DNA of 64,000 bases from PALSA-612 sp963765295 (lineage in GTDB: Bacteria; Actinomycetota; Thermoleophilia; Gaiellales; Gaiellaceae). The DNA lies in assembly GCA_963765295.1 (NCBI GenBank), contig CAVXVO010000005.1:1116001-1180000 (forward strand). Reading direction: 5' to 3'. Below are positions 50,365-58,595 of the stretch, in pieces (position 1 is the stretch's first letter; every line of letters begins with the position of its first letter). The notes beneath the pieces were generated by a model. That model was not told the origin of the DNA. It saw only the letters and a program-made list of their open reading frames with translations, and did not search any database. The translations under genes and the position numbers were made by a program.

Positions 50365-51432
50365 ATGAACGACCGCCAGGACCACGAGCGCGAGCCTGTC
50401 TGGTCGGTCGAGGCCGAGGTCGGCGGCGACGGCGCCGTCGCGCTTCCGCGTCCCGGCGGCGTCGCCCTCCCCTGGCGCGCGCCCCGCGAGCGGCAGCCGC
50501 CGACGCCCGAGGAGATCGAGCAGCGGCGACTTCGCCGGGAGCGCTGGGGGCCGCCCCGGGCCGACCTCGACGGCCGCCTGCTCGCGATCACGCTCGGCGT
50601 GCTCGCCTTGATGCTGGCGGTCGCGATCTTCCTCTTCGGCCTCTCGATCTCCACCGACCGCTATCTCCTGATCCTGTTCGTGCCCGCACTCGTGCTCCGT
50701 CGCGGACGCGTGTACCTGCGGGACTTCGGGATCTTCGCGGCGCTGATCGTGGTCTACTCGGAGCTCCGCGGCCTCGCCCACGTGCTCCGGCCCGACCCGT
50801 TCTACACGCCGCAGCTCAACCTGGACAAGTGGCTCTTCGCAGGCCACGTGCCGACCGTCGAGCTGCAGCAGTGGTTCTGGACCGGGTCGATGCAGTGGTA
50901 CGACCACGTGATCGTCGACACCGCACGACTGCACTTCATCGTCCCGCCGCTGTTCGCCTTCCTGCTCTGGATGAGGCGGCGCGCGCTCTTCTTCCGCTTC
51001 GCGACGAGCATGCTCCTGCTCTCGTTCTCCGCCGCTCTGACCTTCATGCTCTTCCCGGCGGCACCGCCGTGGGCGGCCGGCAAGACGCTGCTGACACCTA
51101 CCGTCACCCAGATCGACGATCACGCCTGGGCGGCGGTCCCGTCGAGCTTCTCGCTGTCGAAGCTGATCGCGCCGAACCCGTACGCGGCGATCCCGTCGCT
51201 GCACGGCGGGTACGCGATGCTCTGCTTCATCTTCGTCGCCGCATTCGTCTGGCGGACGCGCTGGCGCTGGCCGCTCATCGCCGTCGCCTCGATCTACCCG
51301 CTCGCGCTGTCCTTTGCGCGCGTGTACACGGGCGACCACTACGTGATCGATCTGCTCGCCGGCTACGTCTACGCGATCGGGGCGTACATCGCGGTCTCCT
51401 GGTACTGGCGCCGCAACGAACTGCCCGAATAG
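50365..51432 (+). CDS. PAP2-family phosphatase, inositol phosphoryl transferase-like
   Basis: A 355-residue protein. The N-terminal 75 residues are charged and cytosolic; six or so membrane segments follow. Catalytic motifs are IPSLHGGYA and YTGDHYVIDLLAG (C2 and C3 of the PAP2 family), placed as in inositol phosphorylceramide synthase-like AUR1/PAP2_3 proteins. It likely moves or removes a phosphate or phosphoryl head group at the outer face of the membrane. ATG 50365 starts it. Confidence 0.85.
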   Translation: MNDRQDHEREPVWSVEAEVGGDGAVALPRPGGVALPWRAPRERQPPTPEEIEQRRLRRERWGPPRADLDGRLLAITLGVLALMLAVAIFLFGLSISTDRYLLILFVPALVLRRGRVYLRDFGIFAALIVVYSELRGLAHVLRPDPFYTPQLNLDKWLFAGHVPTVELQQWFWTGSMQWYDHVIVDTARLHFIVPPLFAFLLWMRRRALFFRFATSMLLLSFSAALTFMLFPAAPPWAAGKTLLTPTVTQIDDHAWAAVPSSFSLSKLIAPNPYAAIPSLHGGYAMLCFIFVAAFVWRTRWRWPLIAVASIYPLALSFARVYTGDHYVIDLLAGYVYAIGAYIAVSWYWRRNELPE

Positions 51433-51439
51433 ATCGGGG

Positions 51440-52321
51440 CTAGCCCTGGCGGGAGAGGAGCAGCTTCGCGGCCGGCACGATCCGCTGCTGGAGCTTCTTG
51501 ATCCTGACGCAGGCGATGATGAACCCGTAGGCGAAGATCGTCGGGCGCGAGCTCCGACACATCGGACACGGGCAGTTCGCAGCGGCGGCGTTCAGCTGCG
51601 AGGAGCGGACCGCCTTCACCCAGTGCGGCCCGCCCCAGGAGAGGTCGATCGGGAAGGCATGCACGACGTGCGCCCAGATCGTCCACGCGACCCAGCGGCA
51701 CGCCCCGTAGAAGAAGGCGGCTCGGTAGACGGCGATGAGCAGCCCCGCCGAGAGCGTCGCGCCCGCCCACCTGTAGAACGGGTCGCCGGCCAGGACGGTG
51801 TTGTGGAAGTAGTGCGTCGTCAGCACCCGCCAGCTGAGGATCGCCCAGACGAGCCAGACGAGGTCCCAGATGAAGCCGAGCCCGCTGAAGTAGGCGCCTG
51901 CGTCGATCTGGCGGCCGAGCTGACCCGCGTACGCCCAGGCTCCGATCGAGAACAGGTGCGTCGTGAACGGGAAGAAGAGCATCGTGCCGACGGTGTCGCC
52001 CGTGTCGGTGAGAGCGTGCGCCCACTGGCCGATCAGGAAGCTGTAGGCGAGCACCGGCTTTCGCCACACGCCGTAGATGGCGAGGGAGAGGAACAGGCCG
52101 AAGATCAGCGAGTGCGTGAAGCCGAAGCCCGGCCACCCACGGTGGAACTGCGCGGGGTTGCTCGCCTTCACCTCGTGCCCGAAGAACCCGACGCCGTAGA
52201 CGAACCACTTCGTGAACATGTCCGGTGCGTACGAGCCGGCGAGCAGCGCCATGAACGCGACCTTCTTGCCGAGGTGCTTCTGGATGACATAGGGCTCGAG
52301 GTCGTGGGCGGCCCAGCTCAT
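51440..52321 (-). CDS. DUF457-like membrane-bound metal-dependent hydrolase
   Basis: A 293-residue protein. MSWAAHDLEPYVIQKHLGKK, then AGSYAPDMFTKW, FTHSLIFGLFLSLAIY and GQWAHALTDTGDTVGT provide the His/Asp set of the inner-membrane YdjM/DUF457 family. Several membrane segments follow. The C-terminus has CPCPMCRS, a possible small metal site. The ATG start at 52319-52321 overlaps the stop of a 51-codon upstream gene (ATGA). Confidence 0.75.
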   Translation of the reverse strand: MSWAAHDLEPYVIQKHLGKKVAFMALLAGSYAPDMFTKWFVYGVGFFGHEVKASNPAQFHRGWPGFGFTHSLIFGLFLSLAIYGVWRKPVLAYSFLIGQWAHALTDTGDTVGTMLFFPFTTHLFSIGAWAYAGQLGRQIDAGAYFSGLGFIWDLVWLVWAILSWRVLTTHYFHNTVLAGDPFYRWAGATLSAGLLIAVYRAAFFYGACRWVAWTIWAHVVHAFPIDLSWGGPHWVKAVRSSQLNAAAANCPCPMCRSSRPTIFAYGFIIACVRIKKLQQRIVPAAKLLLSRQG

Positions 52322-52473
52322 CGGCGCAGCTTCCGTACGAGCGCCGGGATGCCGACAACGAAGAGGCAGAGGAAGGCCGCGCCCTCGAAGACCGAGTAGA
52401 TGTAGTTCTGGTCGTAGATGCCGAGGGTCGTGTAGCAGACCGCCGCTGCCAGGTAGAGGTGGAGCGTCCGCAT
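52318..52473 (-). CDS. 51-residue membrane protein coupled to the DUF457-like gene
   Basis: From ATG 52471-52473 the frame encodes MRTLHLYLAAAVCYTTLGIY, then DQNYIYSVFEGAAFLCLFVV and a basic end VRKLRR. Two hydrophobic segments with a short loop are visible. Its TGA overlaps the next ATG as ATGA, a layout shared by real operons in this window. It is too short for routine gene calls. Function unknown. Confidence 0.65.
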   Translation of the reverse strand: MRTLHLYLAAAVCYTTLGIYDQNYIYSVFEGAAFLCLFVVGIPALVRKLRR

Positions 52474-52535
52474 CGGGTCGCGCGATCCTACTTCCTGGCG
52501 AGTTCGGCACCCGCGGCAAGGCCGGGAGCGATAGC

Positions 52536-54167
52536 GTGCAGGCTGTGACAGCTCAGGGCGCGACCCTGCGCGGTTCCACGTTGACGCGAGAGGTGGTCGT
52601 CGCGAGCGGCGGCGCCGCGATCCTTTCGGCCATTGTCGTCTGGCTCGGGCCGCCGGGCAGCGACCTCGCGGCGCACCTCTACCAGCGGGCGGTCTACCTC
52701 CAGCACGGCTTCGCGCTCTGGAACAACTTCTGGTACGCCGGGCGGTACAGCTTCATCACGTACAGCCTGATCTACTACCCGCTCGCCGCGTGGCTCGGCA
52801 TCCGACTCCTCGCCGTGGCCACGATCTCGGCGGCGTCGCTCGCCTTCGCCGTCCTCGTGCTGCGGCAGTGGGGCGTTCAGGCGCGCTGGTCGAGCCGTAC
52901 ATTTGCGGTCGCCTGGGCGGCCACGGCGCTGACCGCCGCCTTCCCGTTCGCGCTCGGCGCGGCGCTGGCACTCCTCGCCATCGTCGCCCTGCAGCGGCGG
53001 CACCTGTGGCGCTTCGCGATCCTCGCGGTGCTGACGATCGCGGCGAGCCCGCTCGCCTTCCTCCTGCTCGCGCTCGTGCTCGCGGGGCTCGCGATCGGAC
53101 GCCGGACGGAGCGGAAGACCCTGCTCGGAGCAGGTCTCGCGGTCGTCGCGCTCGGGCTCGTCGAGGTCGCGCTCTGGCGGGTGTTCCCGAACGACGGCCG
53201 CTACCCGTTCTCGATCTGGGAGCTGCTCGGCGCCTTCGTCTTCTGCGGCTTCGGGATCGTCCTCAGCTGGAGGATCGAGGGCTCGCGGCTGCTCCGATTC
53301 GTCTTCCCGGTGTACGCCCTCGGCTGCCTCGTCGCGTACCTCATACCCTCGGCGCTCGGCGACAACGTGCTCCGGGTGCGCTACGTCGCCGTTCCGATCG
53401 CCGTCCTGCTGCTGACGCTCCGCGAATGGCGCCCGCGCCTGCTCGCGTTCGTCGCGCTCGGCCTCGCGCTCTCCTGGAACATCTCGCCGCTCGTCGGCAG
53501 CGTGACCGCGGCCAGCGGCGACCCGTCCGCGAGCGCCTCGTTCTGGGCGCCGGCGATCACGTACCTGCACAGGCATCTGACTCCGTCCTACCGGGTGGAG
53601 GCCGTCGACACGAGCAACCACTGGCCCGCGTACTACCTGCCGCTGGCGGGGATCCCGCTCGCCCGCGGGTGGTACCGGCAGGACGACTTCCCGCAGAACT
53701 CGATCCTCTACGGCAACTTCGGCCCGAGGGCCTATCTCAACTGGCTGCGCGGCCTCGGCGTCGGGTACGTCGTGCTCGCGAAAGCGCCGCCCGACTACAG
53801 CTCCGAGGCGGAGAGGGACCTGCTCGAGAGCGGGCGGCTGGCGTTGCCGATCGTCTTCGCGACGCCGACGCTCACCATCTTCGCGGTCCCCTCGCCGCGC
53901 CCGATCGCGACCGGCCCCGGGCCGTCCCGGATCGTCTCCATGCGTGAGGACGGGCTGACCGTCCGCATCGGCACGCCGGGCGTCTACCGGATCGCAGTGC
54001 GGTACACGACCTACTGGCACGCGTCCTCTGGTTGCGTCGCCGCCGGAAAGGATGGGATGCTCACGCTGCATGCCAGCCGGCCTGGGATCGTGAAGATGAC
54101 GTTCCGAATCTCCCCGGGGAAAGTGCTCGACGAGATGGCCGGAGCGCAGCCGAAAGCATGTACCTAG
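52536..54167 (+). CDS. Large multi-pass membrane protein, GT-C/PTPS-related type
   Basis: A 543-residue protein from GTG 52536 with about ten membrane segments in the first 320 residues and an external C-terminal part of about 200 residues. The early loop GSDLAAHLYQRAVYLQHGFA and NNFWYAGRYSFITYSLIYYP resemble the first external loop of GT-C glycosyltransferases and 6-pyruvoyl-tetrahydropterin synthase-related membrane proteins. The external part has HWPAYYLPLAGIPLARGWYR and WLRGLGVGYVVLAKAPPDYS. No catalytic motif is certain. Confidence 0.7.
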   Translation: MQAVTAQGATLRGSTLTREVVVASGGAAILSAIVVWLGPPGSDLAAHLYQRAVYLQHGFALWNNFWYAGRYSFITYSLIYYPLAAWLGIRLLAVATISAASLAFAVLVLRQWGVQARWSSRTFAVAWAATALTAAFPFALGAALALLAIVALQRRHLWRFAILAVLTIAASPLAFLLLALVLAGLAIGRRTERKTLLGAGLAVVALGLVEVALWRVFPNDGRYPFSIWELLGAFVFCGFGIVLSWRIEGSRLLRFVFPVYALGCLVAYLIPSALGDNVLRVRYVAVPIAVLLLTLREWRPRLLAFVALGLALSWNISPLVGSVTAASGDPSASASFWAPAITYLHRHLTPSYRVEAVDTSNHWPAYYLPLAGIPLARGWYRQDDFPQNSILYGNFGPRAYLNWLRGLGVGYVVLAKAPPDYSSEAERDLLESGRLALPIVFATPTLTIFAVPSPRPIATGPGPSRIVSMREDGLTVRIGTPGVYRIAVRYTTYWHASSGCVAAGKDGMLTLHASRPGIVKMTFRISPGKVLDEMAGAQPKACT

Positions 54168-54203
54168 AGATCTTCGACCGCCCGGCCGGATAAACTCGCG
54201 CCG

Positions 54204-54650
54204 ATGCGACGCCGACCTGCCCTGATCGTCGTCTCGACCGCCTGCCTGCTGGCCCTGGGTGTCGCGGTCGGCTGCGGCTCCCAGGGCGTTGCGGAGCCGG
54301 TGCCGAAGACCGTCGTCGGCACCCTGCCGAAGCCGACGACGCCGAGCACCGCGAAGGGGAATCCCGCAGCCGGCAAGCTCGTCTACAACACGAACGGCTG
54401 CGGCGGCTGCCACACCTTCACCCCCGCTGGCTCGAGCGGCAAGGTCGGGCCCAACCTCGACCTGCTTCCCGCGTATGCGAAGAAGGCCGGTCAGCCGCTC
54501 GAGGAGTTCACGTCCGGCGCAATCACGAACCCGCCTCCGAAGTACGTGCCGCCGGGCTTCCCGACGAACGTGATGCCGACGACCTTCGGCAGCTCGCTCA
54601 CGCCGCAGCAACTCGCCGACCTGGTCGCCTTCCTGACGCAGAAGCCCTGA
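54204..54650 (+). CDS. Membrane-anchored class I cytochrome c
   Basis: A 148-residue protein. The N-terminus ACLLALGVAVGCGSQ has a lipobox-like end with Cys24, so it is probably a lipoprotein outside the membrane. The haem site is CGGCH at residues 66-70 and the likely axial Met lies in FPTNVMPTTFG. The C-terminal helix LTPQQLADLVAFLTQ is typical. It should carry electrons in respiration. No oxidase genes are adjacent. The stop overlaps the CTG start of the next gene. Confidence 0.85.
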   Translation: MRRRPALIVVSTACLLALGVAVGCGSQGVAEPVPKTVVGTLPKPTTPSTAKGNPAAGKLVYNTNGCGGCHTFTPAGSSGKVGPNLDLLPAYAKKAGQPLEEFTSGAITNPPPKYVPPGFPTNVMPTTFGSSLTPQQLADLVAFLTQKP

Positions 54651-55513
54651 CGCCGTTCGCGCTTCCCGCGGGCTTCCCGCGCGATGTCCGTGCGCTCGCG
54701 TGCGACCTCGATCGCACGCTGATCGGCGAGGACGCCGTCCTGCACCCAAGGACACTGGCCGCGATCGCCGCGGCGCGGGAGGCGGGGATCCACGTCTTGC
54801 TCGTCACCGGCCGCATGTTCCAGTCGGTCCGCCGCTACGCCCTCGCGGCCGGGATCACCGACCCGGTCGTCTGCTACCAAGGCGCCGTCGTCGCCGACCC
54901 GGTCACGGGCGAGTTCCTGCGGCACGTGCCGATGCCCGAGCCGGAGGCGCGCGAGGTGATCACCGCAGTCGAGGCGCTCGGCTACACGATCCTCGTCTAC
55001 GTCGACGACGAGCTCCACGTTGCCCGCGAGACAGAGGAGTCGGACGCGTACGCCGGCTTCCAGCACCTCGTCGTCCATACGGTCGGCGACCTGCTCGCCT
55101 GGCTCCCGAAAGCGCCGACGAAGCTCGTCGTCGTCGGCGACCCGCACGAGCTCGACGGGCTCGAGGTCGAGATGAAGGCGCGCTTCGGCAGCCGGCTCTT
55201 CATCTCCAAGTCCCTGCCGCACTTCCTGGAGTTCGCGAACCAGTCCGTGCACAAGGGCTCGGGGCTCGACTTCGCCGCCACACGGCTGGGCTTCACGCGC
55301 GAGCAGTCGGTGGCGTTCGGCGACGGCGAGAACGACGTCGAGCTGCTCGAGTGGGCCGGCTACGGCGTCGCGGTCGCGAATGCGCACCCGAGGGTGCTCG
55401 CCCTCGCCGACTTCGTCTGCCCGTCGGTGGACGAGGAAGGCGTGGCGCAGGTGATCGAGGCGTACCTGGCGCGTGCGCCGCAGAGCACTGCTCCGGAGCA
55501 CGGACCGGCTTAG
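54647..55513 (+). CDS. HAD-superfamily (Cof-type) phosphatase with CTG start
   Basis: A 288-residue hydrolase with motif I ACDLDRTLIG (DxDxT-type nucleophile), LLVTGRMFQSVRRYA (motif II region), KLVVVGDPHELDG and motif IV FGDGENDVELLEWAGYG. This is the Cof/sucrose-phosphatase-like subfamily, acting on sugar phosphates. No ATG, GTG or TTG occurs in frame before motif I. CTG 54647-54649 overlaps the cytochrome stop as CTGA and gives a natural N-terminus, so CTG is the probable start. Confidence 0.8.
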   Translation: MTPFALPAGFPRDVRALACDLDRTLIGEDAVLHPRTLAAIAAAREAGIHVLLVTGRMFQSVRRYALAAGITDPVVCYQGAVVADPVTGEFLRHVPMPEPEAREVITAVEALGYTILVYVDDELHVARETEESDAYAGFQHLVVHTVGDLLAWLPKAPTKLVVVGDPHELDGLEVEMKARFGSRLFISKSLPHFLEFANQSVHKGSGLDFAATRLGFTREQSVAFGDGENDVELLEWAGYGVAVANAHPRVLALADFVCPSVDEEGVAQVIEAYLARAPQSTAPEHGPA

Positions 55514-55523
55514 ACTCAACGGC

Positions 55524-56762
55524 GTGATCGACCTCAAGGCAGCGCGCGCCCATCCCGACGTCGTCCGGGCCGCGCTCGCCCGCAAGGGGGGCGAGGAGCT
55601 CTTCGACGAGTTGATGCGCGCCGACGAGCGCTGGCGGCAGCTGCAGACGCAGGTCGACGACCTCCGTGCCCGCACGAAGCTCAAGGGCAAGCCGACGCCG
55701 GAGCAGCTCGAGGAGCTGACGCGGATCAAGGGCGAGCGGGAGGCGCTCGAGGGCGATCTCGAACAGGCGAAGGCGAGCATGCGGCACCTCTGGGACCGGG
55801 TCCCCAACCCGCCGGACGCGACCGCACCCGATGGCTGGGCCGAGGAGGACGCGGAGGTGCTCCGCGAAGTTGGCGAGCGCCGCGACCTCGGGTTCGAGCC
55901 GCGCGACCACCTCGACATCGGCGTGCGACTCGGCTGGTTCGACCAGGAGCGCGGGGCGAGGCTCTCCGGCGCGCGCTTCGTCTACCGCATGGGCGACGCG
56001 GCGCTGATCGAGCTCGCGCTCTACCGCTTCGCGCTCGACCGGCTCGTCCAGAGAGGTTTCGTGCCGGTGCTGCCGCCCGTGCTCGTCCGCGAGCAGGCCA
56101 TGTACGGGACGGGCTTCCTCCCCACCGACGACGTCAACATCTACCACGTCGAGCGCGACGACCTGTATCTCACAGGCACGTCCGAGGTGGCCCTCGCCGG
56201 CCTGCACATGGAGGAGATCCTCGCCTCGGACGCCTTGCCGATGCGCTACGCGGGCTACTCGACCTGCTTCCGCCGCGAGGCGGGCGCGGCCGGCAAGGAC
56301 ACGCGCGGCATCTTCCGCGTCCACCAGTTCGACAAGGTCGAGATGTACTCGTTCGCGCGTCCCGAGGACTCGCGAGAGGAGCACGAGTACCTGCTCATGG
56401 TCGAGGAGGAGCTCGTGCAGGAGCTCGGTATCCCCTACCGCGTCGTGAACGTCGCGGCCGGCGACCTCGGTGCCTCGGCAGCCAAGAAGTACGACATCGA
56501 GGCGTGGTTCCCGGGACAGCAGCGCTACCGCGAGATCACCTCGACCTCGAACACGACCGACTTCCAGGCCCGTCGGCTCGAGATCCGCTACCGCGCCGGA
56601 GATCGCGGCCCCGAGCACGTCCACACGCTGAACGGGACGGCGGTGACCGCCCGCACGCTGATCGCCATCATCGAGAACTTCCAGGAAGAGGACGGCTCGG
56701 TCGTCGTACCGCCGGTGCTCGAGCGCTACGGCGCTCCGTCGCGCGTCGGGGCCGCCGGCTGA
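55524..56762 (+). CDS. serS: Seryl-tRNA synthetase
   Basis: A 412-residue class II synthetase. MIDLKAARAHPDVVRAALAR begins the long antiparallel coiled-coil arm (residues about 30-100) that binds the tRNA-Ser variable arm. Motif 2 lies in MRYAGYSTCFRREAGAAGKD and motif 3 in LNGTAVTARTLIAIIENFQE. TGTSEVALAG and KYDIEAWFPGQ belong to the serine site. GTG 55524 is the normal start. A tRNA-Ser gene lies 4 kb downstream. Confidence 0.95.
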   Translation: MIDLKAARAHPDVVRAALARKGGEELFDELMRADERWRQLQTQVDDLRARTKLKGKPTPEQLEELTRIKGEREALEGDLEQAKASMRHLWDRVPNPPDATAPDGWAEEDAEVLREVGERRDLGFEPRDHLDIGVRLGWFDQERGARLSGARFVYRMGDAALIELALYRFALDRLVQRGFVPVLPPVLVREQAMYGTGFLPTDDVNIYHVERDDLYLTGTSEVALAGLHMEEILASDALPMRYAGYSTCFRREAGAAGKDTRGIFRVHQFDKVEMYSFARPEDSREEHEYLLMVEEELVQELGIPYRVVNVAAGDLGASAAKKYDIEAWFPGQQRYREITSTSNTTDFQARRLEIRYRAGDRGPEHVHTLNGTAVTARTLIAIIENFQEEDGSVVVPPVLERYGAPSRVGAAG

Positions 56763-58510
56763 ACACCGCGCGCCTGCGCACCGACCCGGCGAAGGTGCTC
56801 GCCGGTGCGGCCGCGCTCGCCGTCGTCGGCGTCACGTACTGGCGGCTCTGGTACGGCGTCGATCTCACCGACGAGTCGTTCTACGTCGTCCTGGCATATC
56901 GCTTCGCGCTGCACGCGCGGCCGTTCGTCGACGAGACGACGGTCGCCCAGCAGGCCGGGTTGCTCGTCTTCCCGTTCGTCTGGCTCTACCACCTGGCCGC
57001 CGGTGTGGACGGCGTCGTCCTCTTCGTCCGCCACCTCCAGTTCGTGCTCTCGCTGCTCGTCGGCGCGGCGGTCTTCGTCTCTCTGCGCGGCGTGCTGAGG
57101 AGCGGCGCGGCCGCGCTCCTGCTCGCGTCCACGGCCGTCGCGTTCGTCCCGTTCGACATCCACAGCCTGAGCTACAACACGATCGGCGGCGGCCTGTTCA
57201 CCGCCGGCTGCCTGCTCGGCTACCTCTCGCTGCGCCCGGGGACGAGCGTGGCCTGGCTCGTGGTCGCCGGCATCTCGTCCGGGCTCGCGGTGTTCGCCTA
57301 TCCGTCGCTCGTCGTGGCCGTCGTCGCCTGCTTCGGGCTGCGGCTCGCGCTCGCGCCGGCACGCTGGCGGAGGGAGATCGTCGGCTTCGGCGTGCCGGCG
57401 CTCGTCGTCGGCTGCGCGGCGATGGGCGCCGTGGTCGGCGTCGCGGGGTTCCACAACGTGGTCAGCGGCTACCACCGCTCGTCGGACTACCTCGGCCATG
57501 CGGGCGGGATCGGCAAGATCGGCGACGTCTTCGGCCACGAGTGGTCGACGCTCCACTTCTGGTACCTCGTGCTCCCCGCGCTCGTCGTGCTCGGCGTCCT
57601 CTGGCACGTCCGCAGGGGTCTCGCGCCGGTCTTGCTCGTGGCGTTGCCGCTGCTCGTCCTGCCGGGCTCGCTCTACCACTCGTTCGACTCGACCACGTAC
57701 ACCGCGACCCTCGAGTACGTCGCGCACTACGGCGCGCTGGCGCTGCCGCTGCTCGTGCTCGTCTGGCCGCGGGTCGAGGCGCGACGCCTGTTCGCGGCCG
57801 TCTGGGTGCCCGCGCTCGTCGCCGGCTTCGCCACCGCGTACTCGAGCAACAACGGGGGTGTGAACTTCGGGATCGGCTTCTTCCCGGCCACGCTCGTGAC
57901 GACGGCGTTCCTGCTCTGGGCGATCCAGGACTCGCGCGCAGACGCTCGTGCCACGCCGCGGCCGGTCGTCTGGCCGGCCGTGCTCGTCCCGGCCCTGCTC
58001 GTCGCGCTCGGAGGAGCCGTCTACCGGGACGGCCCGATCTCGAACCTGACCGCCGCCGCGGGTAGCGGTCCGTACGCGGGCATCAGGACGAGCCTGAACA
58101 AGGAGCTGTTCCTCGAGCAGTTCAGGCGCGACCTGGCGCGGATCGGCCCGCACTGCCGGATCGCGTTCTTCAGAGACTTTCCCGCCGGCTATCTGCTCGC
58201 TGCCAAGCGCGGCGACACGAACAGCGCCTGGATCGCCACCGTCGCGCCCGGCAAGACCGAGGCGTACCAGCAGACGCTGATCCGCTACTGGGAAGCCCAC
58301 GGCTTCCCCGACGTGGCCGTCCTCGTCAAGCGCATCCCGTACGACGCCCGCAAGCTCGCTCGCAAGGAGCACTACCGGACGAACACGCCGCTCTACGCGC
58401 TCGTCCACTCGCCGAAGTACCGCCTGCTCTCGACGCACTACAACTACGTGACGTACGCGCGCCGTGGCTCGACGTGTGGAATCGGCACCGTTCGTGTTGC
58501 AAAGGGGTGA
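56759..58510 (+). CDS. Large multi-pass membrane protein, GT-C-like, with CTG start
   Basis: A 583-residue protein with about twelve membrane segments and a C-terminal external part of about 130 residues. The first loop LTDESFYVVLAYRFALHARP and FVDETTVAQQAGLLVFPFVW resembles GT-C mannosyl- or arabinosyltransferase-like proteins with an acidic pair after the first segment. The likely start CTG 56759-56761 overlaps the serS stop as CTGA; GTG 56795 would cut part of the first membrane segment. It is similar in layout to the protein at 52536. Substrate unknown. Confidence 0.7.
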   Translation: MNTARLRTDPAKVLAGAAALAVVGVTYWRLWYGVDLTDESFYVVLAYRFALHARPFVDETTVAQQAGLLVFPFVWLYHLAAGVDGVVLFVRHLQFVLSLLVGAAVFVSLRGVLRSGAAALLLASTAVAFVPFDIHSLSYNTIGGGLFTAGCLLGYLSLRPGTSVAWLVVAGISSGLAVFAYPSLVVAVVACFGLRLALAPARWRREIVGFGVPALVVGCAAMGAVVGVAGFHNVVSGYHRSSDYLGHAGGIGKIGDVFGHEWSTLHFWYLVLPALVVLGVLWHVRRGLAPVLLVALPLLVLPGSLYHSFDSTTYTATLEYVAHYGALALPLLVLVWPRVEARRLFAAVWVPALVAGFATAYSSNNGGVNFGIGFFPATLVTTAFLLWAIQDSRADARATPRPVVWPAVLVPALLVALGGAVYRDGPISNLTAAAGSGPYAGIRTSLNKELFLEQFRRDLARIGPHCRIAFFRDFPAGYLLAAKRGDTNSAWIATVAPGKTEAYQQTLIRYWEAHGFPDVAVLVKRIPYDARKLARKEHYRTNTPLYALVHSPKYRLLSTHYNYVTYARRGSTCGIGTVRVAKG

Positions 58511-58595
58511 CAGACCGGGTTCGTCATCCAAACGAGACGATGGCGGCGCCGCTGCGCTCGGCTTGACTTGGCGCGACGACTCCAGGAGGACGTAC

